Shown here: piece after piece, positions 24,309 to 28,243 of the stretch
Numbering within the stretch: the first letter of the stretch is position 1
How the letters are laid out: every line of letters begins with the position of its first letter
Source: Candidatus Jordarchaeum madagascarense
GTDB lineage: Archaea > Asgardarchaeota > Jordiarchaeia > Jordiarchaeales > Jordiarchaeaceae
DNA length: 28,243 bases
NCBI GenBank assembly: GCA_019056875.1
Contig: DXJA01000010.1
Location: 1-28,243 of the forward strand
Direction: 5' to 3'
Position numbers and translations under genes: made by a program
The notes under the pieces: model-generated
Database searches by the model: none
What the model was told of the DNA's origin: nothing
What the model saw: the letters and a program-made list of their open reading frames with translations, nothing else

Positions 24309-25667
24309 CTATTCCTCCCCAAGTTTTGTTAAAGCAACTGTTTCAGCCACTCTTCCCGCAACGGCACTAGCCTGGGTAGCAGATTCGGATACTCCCCTCG
24401 GTCCTCTACAATAACCACAGGTAAAAATACCCTTCAAGGTGGTGTCACAAGGTGATGCTACTGGATTCGGGCTCTTAAAGAACCCATCCTCATCCAACTC
24501 TAAACCTAACATCTCAGCTAATTTTTGATTACTTGGGTGAGGTAATAAAGCGGGGGACAATACAACCATATCTACTCTTAGCTTCTCCGCTTTCCGGTTA
24601 AGCGTGTTTTCGAAGCTAATAATAAGATCCTTTGTTTTCGGGTCTTCCCAAATCCCTCCCGGGCGACCCCTGATGTACCTCACACCTAAATCATTTCTGA
24701 CCTTGTTTAAAAATTCCTGATAGCCCTTTCCAAAGACTCGAAGATCGATGTAAAAGACGTAAACCTCTGTTTCTGGGCTCAACTTTTTGGTCAAGGCGGC
24801 GTCCTTCGCCGTGTATAAACAGCACACGCCGGAACAGAAATTGTTCTCCGTTCTTCTACTTCTCGATCCCACACATTGAATAATAGCGATGCTTTTTGGC
24901 TTCCTCTGGTCTGAAATTCTAACAATTCTTCCCCCTGTGGGTCCGTATATGCTTGTCATCTGTTCAAGGTCTAGGATTGTGATGACATTCTTGTATCTCT
25001 TGTATCCGTATTCCTTTACCGCGCTTGGATCATAGATGCGAAGTCCAGTGGCTAGTACTATGGCATCACTTTCAACTCCGATCTTCATATATTCGTCTTT
25101 GAAATCTATTGCAGTGGTTGGGCAGACCTCCAAGCATTTGTTGCAGTTTCCATTCTTGAAATGTAAACAATTTTCTTTGTCAACAATTGGAATCTGAGGA
25201 AACGCCTGTGGCAGGGGAAAGTAGATAGCATTCTTTTTTCCCTGAACCATGTTATAGGCGTCAAATATCTCAACAGGACAATTCTCAGTACACGCTCCGC
25301 ACCCAGTACACTTGTCTTCATCAACAAACCGGGGCTTCCTCAAAACATTTAACACAAAATTTCCAGCAGAACCAGAAACACCAGTCACTTGGGTATTCGT
25401 AAGCAGCCTAATGTTCGGAAGATGGCAGCACTCGACTATTTTGGGTATAACTGGGCAGACGGAACAATCCATGGGCACCTCAAGCTGACATGACGAGCAA
25501 TTTAATTCTATGATACGCCCTCCGATACTGGGTTTTTCCTCAACCAAATACACCAAAAATCCTAATTTGGCTAGTTCTAAAGCTGCTTGGATACCGGCTA
25601 TCCCACCACCGATGATTGAAACTGTACCAACTTTCTCCAACAGAATCATTCTCCCAATGAAATTCAT
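24309..25667 (-). CDS. hdrA: HdrA' subunit with a cysteine-rich loop
   Basis: Short HdrA form of 452 residues with an FAD motif GGGIAG (20-25) and an inserted ferredoxin, and no terminal cluster domains. Where the other A' modules have one CxxC, this protein has six cysteines within 25 residues: C57, C60, C68, C71, C80, C81. The second inserted cluster has an unusual spacing, C167, C175, C178, C182 (CLHF before GNCNKC), a form I recall from some other HdrA-like proteins. Another cysteine-containing stretch, CGYC, lies near the C-terminus. ATG 25667 overlaps the hdrB stop as ATGA. An inner ATG (codon 7) is also possible. It pairs with the HdrA'' encoded next. Confidence 0.9.
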   Translation of the reverse strand: MNFIGRMILLEKVGTVSIIGGGIAGIQAALELAKLGFLVYLVEEKPSIGGRIIELNCSSCQLEVPMDCSVCPVIPKIVECCHLPNIRLLTNTQVTGVSGSAGNFVLNVLRKPRFVDEDKCTGCGACTENCPVEIFDAYNMVQGKKNAIYFPLPQAFPQIPIVDKENCLHFKNGNCNKCLEVCPTTAIDFKDEYMKIGVESDAIVLATGLRIYDPSAVKEYGYKRYKNVITILDLEQMTSIYGPTGGRIVRISDQRKPKSIAIIQCVGSRSRRTENNFCSGVCCLYTAKDAALTKKLSPETEVYVFYIDLRVFGKGYQEFLNKVRNDLGVRYIRGRPGGIWEDPKTKDLIISFENTLNRKAEKLRVDMVVLSPALLPHPSNQKLAEMLGLELDEDGFFKSPNPVASPCDTTLKGIFTCGYCRGPRGVSESATQASAVAGRVAETVALTKLGEE

Positions 25668-26554
25668 CTAATCTTTTCGAGAAGCGGGCTTGAATCTATC
25701 TTGTGGAGATTGATACCTAGTTCCCTGGGTTCAATTCCCAACGAGAGACCTAACAAATCTGTATAGTGGAGCACAGGTACATTGTATGCCTCGCCCGTTC
25801 TTCTCTTGTGTAGAAGTTGCCCCATCTCAATCTGCAAGAAACAGTAGGGGCAGGTCACAATAACACAGTCAGCCTCACCCTCCAGAGCACTATCCAGAAT
25901 ATCCACACTCAAACGTAAGGCAGCCTCCTCCGCAACCTCACCAAAGAAACTTCCACAGCCTATACAGCATCCGGCTCTCTCTCTGTGCAGGACGCTGGTA
26001 GCGCCGGTAACTTCGATGAGCTGATCAAGCTTTTGAGGAAACTCCGGGTCATCAAAGGATAGATATTCCTTGGGTCGAATAAGATGGCAGCCGTAAAACG
26101 GAGCAGCCCTAATTCCTTTCAGCGGTTTAGAAACCATATTTTTTAGAGTTTTGGAACCAACATCTTCAAACAAGGCAGTAATTGAGTGTTTAACCCTAGC
26201 CTTGCCCTGGTAAGTTTTGTCTACGGTTTTTAAAAGTTCGTCAACCTTACGTCGCAGATCGCCGTTTTCAGACATGAGTTTTTTTGCTCGCCAAAGATTA
26301 CCGTAACAGCTAACACAAAGAGTCAAAACATCTCTATCAAACTCGTCAGCTACACAGAAATTTCTAGAGGTCAACGCAAGGCCGGTGGCATAGTCAAAAG
26401 AATGCACTAAACACGCAGGCATACAGCAAGTAAAATCCTTCACGTCGTGAAGTTCGATACCCAAAACCTCAAAAACCTTCCTAGCCGAAATTTCGCAGCT
26501 AAATTCTCGAGCCGAGGGTACACACCCCGGGAAAAGCGAATACTCTAAACTCAC
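25664..26554 (-). CDS. hdrB: HdrB paralog with altered CCG motifs
   Basis: Subunit B of an Hdr complex, 296 residues. Ligand cysteines are present in both halves: C11, C43-C44, C80, C83 and C156, C196-C197, C235, C238. The glycine after each cysteine pair is changed: TCCMPAC in the first motif and GCCIGCG in the second, each adding a further cysteine 3 residues on. It differs from the other three HdrBs and goes with the divergent HdrA' next to it. GTG 26554 overlaps the hdrC stop as GTGA, with GGAGGG 7 bases upstream. Confidence 0.9.
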   Translation of the reverse strand: MSLEYSLFPGCVPSAREFSCEISARKVFEVLGIELHDVKDFTCCMPACLVHSFDYATGLALTSRNFCVADEFDRDVLTLCVSCYGNLWRAKKLMSENGDLRRKVDELLKTVDKTYQGKARVKHSITALFEDVGSKTLKNMVSKPLKGIRAAPFYGCHLIRPKEYLSFDDPEFPQKLDQLIEVTGATSVLHRERAGCCIGCGSFFGEVAEEAALRLSVDILDSALEGEADCVIVTCPYCFLQIEMGQLLHKRRTGEAYNVPVLHYTDLLGLSLGIEPRELGINLHKIDSSPLLEKIR

Positions 26555-27048
26555 TCTCTAACCCTCCAAGTCTCGCTTTTCTCGGTTATGGTTTTTATTT
26601 CCTTTAATGCCTGCTCAGAAACGGTTTCACCAATTTCCGGTAATCCGAGCGCAATCCGCCTTTTGTCACGTGCTGGTGTAATTTCGAGTGTTCGACCAGA
26701 CCGCAAAATCTGCTTTATCAGAGCTGTTGGTTGCCGCGGAAAATAGCCTCTCTCCACAGCAAGATTTCGGGTTAAGAGAAAAATTTCGGTAGTTTTTAAC
26801 TCCTGCGGGCACCTTTCATAACAAGTGTAGCACCAAGCACACAGCCAGAGTTCATCCTCGGTTAAAGTTTTGCTCAAGTCAAAGAAAATTTTTTGTAATA
26901 GTCCCCTGGGATTAAAGTTTTCTGGAATTACCTTTGCTACAGGGCAACTGGCTGTACAGGTACCACACCCATAACAGTAACGCAATTTCTCAGCGTTTAT
27001 CGATCGCTGCAAGAGTTCCTTTGAAATACTTGATATTTCGGTCTCCAA
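26551..27048 (-). CDS. hdrC: HdrC paralog, first gene of the 15-gene run
   Basis: Two-cluster ferredoxin-like Hdr subunit, 165 residues, the shortest of the four HdrCs. Ligands are C25, C28, C31, C35 and C70, C73, C76, C80. TTG 27048 is the start, 9 bases after AGGAGG (27058-27063). A TATA-like box about 65 bases upstream suggests that transcription of the whole run begins here. Electrons would pass from its clusters to the overlapping HdrB. Confidence 0.92.
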   Translation of the reverse strand: METEISSISKELLQRSINAEKLRYCYGCGTCTASCPVAKVIPENFNPRGLLQKIFFDLSKTLTEDELWLCAWCYTCYERCPQELKTTEIFLLTRNLAVERGYFPRQPTALIKQILRSGRTLEITPARDKRRIALGLPEIGETVSEQALKEIKTITEKSETWRVRE

Positions 27049-27112
27049 TTGTTCTTGCCTCCTAGAAAACGCCTCTCGAAAGGGGAGACTATGACATATT
27101 TCTAGTCATTCC

Positions 27113-27128
27113 TTATATATTATCCTTT
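27113..27128 (-). promoter_or_regulatory. Probable promoter of the hdr run (BRE/TATA)
   Basis: On the minus strand the sequence reads AAAGGATAATATATAAGG, a purine-rich BRE-like part followed by a TATA box (27113-27122). Transcription would start near 27085-27090, giving a leader of about 40 bases that contains the AGGAGG site of hdrC. Confidence 0.5.
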
Positions 27129-27162
27129 GGAGTACTAAAAACAGTATTCTGATAGAAAAATG

Positions 27163-27269
27163 GTTCTCTTTTCGGGAACAAAAATATTAAAAATATCCGA
27201 AAAAGAAACCCTTCGCGACGCATAAACCCTTTTCGGGGCTCCCAAATATCTTCTTTTAAACCTTTCGGT
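27163..27269. repeat. Three small hairpins with TTTC or TTTTC loops
   Basis: GTTCTC-TTTTC-GGGAAC (27163-27179), CCC-TTTTC-GGG (27227-27237) and ACC-TTTC-GGT (27260-27269) are inverted repeats. On the minus strand the loops read GAAA or GAAAA. The stems are short, so chance is possible, but the shared loop is notable. Confidence 0.35.
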
Positions 27270-27578
27270 CGAAAAAGATAACGGTATTTAGAACATAACT
27301 TGTGATTTTCAAACATTATTTTAAAAAAAGTTTAGCAACTTCGGATTCACTATTACTTATTGCACCTCTAGTAGGCACACTTCATTATCATATTCAAATT
27401 CTCTTCCCGGTATCTGTGTTCAAAATTGATCGAAATTATTCAATTATGAGCCTTTTTTGAATTATATATTTAGTAGCTAATTCTGGTTCCTCAGATATCT
27501 TTATCAAAATAGTTTTTATTCTCACAAGATCAATCCAGAAATGATTTTCCAACTTTTTTAATTGAGTTAGCTAAAACT

Positions 27579-27596
27579 GAAAAATTTATATTTAAG
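27579..27596 (+). promoter_or_regulatory. Archaeal promoter-like sequence
   Basis: GAAAAATTTATATTTAAG on the plus strand matches a BRE followed by a TATA box. The core is nearly palindromic, so it could act on either strand. No protein gene follows on the plus strand. Confidence 0.35.
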
Positions 27597-27613
27597 CCAG
27601 CTAGGTTAAAATT

Positions 27614-27707
27614 TTAGATTTTTTATCTAGTATGCAGTGGGGGTAACTTTTTCAGCTACAAATTATTGGTTAGAAAAATCTTGGGAACTATTGATGATAA
27701 AACTGGG
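27614..27707 (+). ncRNA. Possible small RNA, speculative
   Basis: The bounds are set only by the TATA-like box at 27585-27592 (start expected about 25 bases on) and the T-runs beginning at 27708. Near the 5' end TAGAT and ATCTA form a 5-bp hairpin around five T. No known RNA family was recognised; a TGATGAT stretch near 27692 was considered as a C box, but no D box fits. Confidence 0.2.
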
Positions 27708-27732
27708 TTTTTTACTTTTTTATAATTTTTTT
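27708..27732 (+). terminator. Three T-runs on the plus strand
   Basis: T6 (27708-27713), T6 (27716-27721) and T7 (27726-27732) follow closely. This is a strong archaeal oligo-T termination pattern for plus-strand transcription. The last run overlaps the 3' end of the acetyltransferase gene on the other strand. Confidence 0.4.
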
Positions 27733-28205
27733 GAGAGGACCATGTACTTCTCTTTAAATCCGATTCTTTGATACAGTTTCTCGGCGGGTGTTACTCCTCT
27801 TTTTAAATTAATTAGTGCTTCTTTACCTCCACTTTCCTGTATAAATTTAATGGCTCTTTTTAATAGGAGTTCACCTAGGTGTTTATCTGTTTTGGGAAGC
27901 CTAATGGGGCCGACCGGTGTGGTGTATCTTTCCTCTGGGATAATGTAAACATTTTTTATTACCCCATAATTCCCTCTAATCTCCACGAAAATCATACCTA
28001 CAGGTGTGCCTTCTTTCCTTGCGATGAATCCCGCGTATTTTTCTGGTTCTAAGAAGTGTTTTTCAAAGGTGTTTTGCCAGCGATCCTCATCAAATTTTGT
28101 TCCTACTAATTCGCATAGACACAACATTAGTCTTACCGTATCATCATAATCGTATTCCTGTATCATTTCTATCTCGATGGGAATTTCTTCGGATTTTGTC
28201 TCCAC
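27720..28205 (-). CDS. GNAT-family N-acetyltransferase
   Basis: A 161-residue protein of the GCN5-related acetyltransferase fold, which transfers an acetyl group from acetyl-CoA to an amine. The beta4 strand and start of the cofactor loop are seen in IKNVYIIPEER (84-93), followed by GELLLKRAIKFIQESGG (111-127) as the helix of motif A, and by TPAEKLYQRIGFKEKY (139-154), the usual motif B with the NxxAxxLYxxxGF pattern. Between Arg93 and Gly111 about 17 residues (TTPVGPIRLPKTDKHL) take the place of the usual short RxxGxG loop, an uncommon insertion at the acetyl-CoA site. GTG 28205 is the start, with a GGGAG site about 10 bases upstream. The substrate cannot be predicted, and no link to the hdr genes is apparent. 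Confidence 0.75.
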   Translation of the reverse strand: METKSEEIPIEIEMIQEYDYDDTVRLMLCLCELVGTKFDEDRWQNTFEKHFLEPEKYAGFIARKEGTPVGMIFVEIRGNYGVIKNVYIIPEERYTTPVGPIRLPKTDKHLGELLLKRAIKFIQESGGKEALINLKRGVTPAEKLYQRIGFKEKYMVLSKKL

Positions 28206-28243
28206 TTCTACTCACTCCCTTAAGCTTTTCAATTTTAACACAA

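Larger units (their letters stand above)
27129..27719. other. AT-rich intergenic region upstream of the hdr run
   Basis: No convincing protein gene is present. The part 27160-27270 has three short hairpins with similar loops. The part from 27579 on has a promoter-like TATA sequence and T-runs on the plus strand, described separately. Nothing was recognised between about 27300 and 27570. Confidence 0.5.

Noticed and set aside
27113..27316. Open frame of 67 codons on the minus strand in front of the hdr run
   Set aside because: It overlaps the TATA-like promoter, has no ribosome site, resembles no family, and its composition follows the AT-rich spacer with small hairpins.
27690..27710. C/D box small RNA suggested by TGATGAT
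   Set aside because: The C box does not fit fully and no D box CTGA follows at a suitable distance.

Overview
The window reads as part of the genome of a strictly anaerobic archaeon. The evidence is the dense set of heterodisulfide-reductase (Hdr) genes, an archaeal-type formate dehydrogenase with an F420-type beta subunit, TATA-box-like sequences with T-run termination signals, strong Shine-Dalgarno sites and frequent GTG/TTG starts. The lineage cannot be fixed from this window. Archaeoglobi, Syntropharchaeia, Bathyarchaeia or Hadarchaeia relatives would all be plausible. No rRNA, tRNA, CRISPR array or insertion sequence was seen.

Layout. (1) 42-3754, plus strand: mvhD-fdhA-fdhB, a formate dehydrogenase module with its MvhD electron adaptor. 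(2) 3815-5813, minus strand: two different short-chain 3-hydroxyacyl-CoA dehydrogenases, separated by a hairpin terminator. (3) 5814-7555: a gene-poor decay zone. It holds a probable frameshifted ORF on the plus strand and a multi-spanning membrane-protein gene on the minus strand that is broken near both ends, with a 51/50-bp tandem duplication inside it. (4) 7556-11309, minus: hdrC-hdrB-hdrA, where HdrA carries a C-terminal MvhD-like domain that has lost its cluster cysteines. (5) 11472-27048, minus: one tightly packed 15-gene run, in transcription order hdrC, hdrB, hdrA', hdrA'', mvhD, hdrA', hdrA'', mvhD-wHTH, hdrA'A'' fusion, mvhD, hdrC, hdrB, wHTH, hdrC, hdrB. (6) 27049-27719: an AT-rich intergenic region with the likely promoter of the run and a possible small RNA. 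(7) 27720-28205: a GNAT-type acetyltransferase.

How the genes may work together. HdrA proteins hold the flavin that splits or merges electron pairs. HdrB/HdrC carry electrons to or from a disulfide or other high-potential partner, and MvhD links an external dehydrogenase (here possibly FdhAB) to HdrA. The window holds seven HdrA modules, four HdrBC pairs, four intact-length MvhD proteins and one degenerate MvhD domain. The most striking feature is a repeated pair of complementary HdrA halves. A' has a CxxC motif and an inserted ferredoxin but no N-terminal or C-terminal cluster domain. A'' has both terminal cluster domains but lacks the CxxC motif, and in two of three cases also lacks the inserted ferredoxin. 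Two pairs are split genes and one is a single 1002-residue fusion. This points to an asymmetric HdrA heterodimer used several times in one large electron-transfer assembly. The nearby 3-hydroxyacyl-CoA dehydrogenases make a link to acyl-CoA oxidation possible, but that link is inferred from location only.
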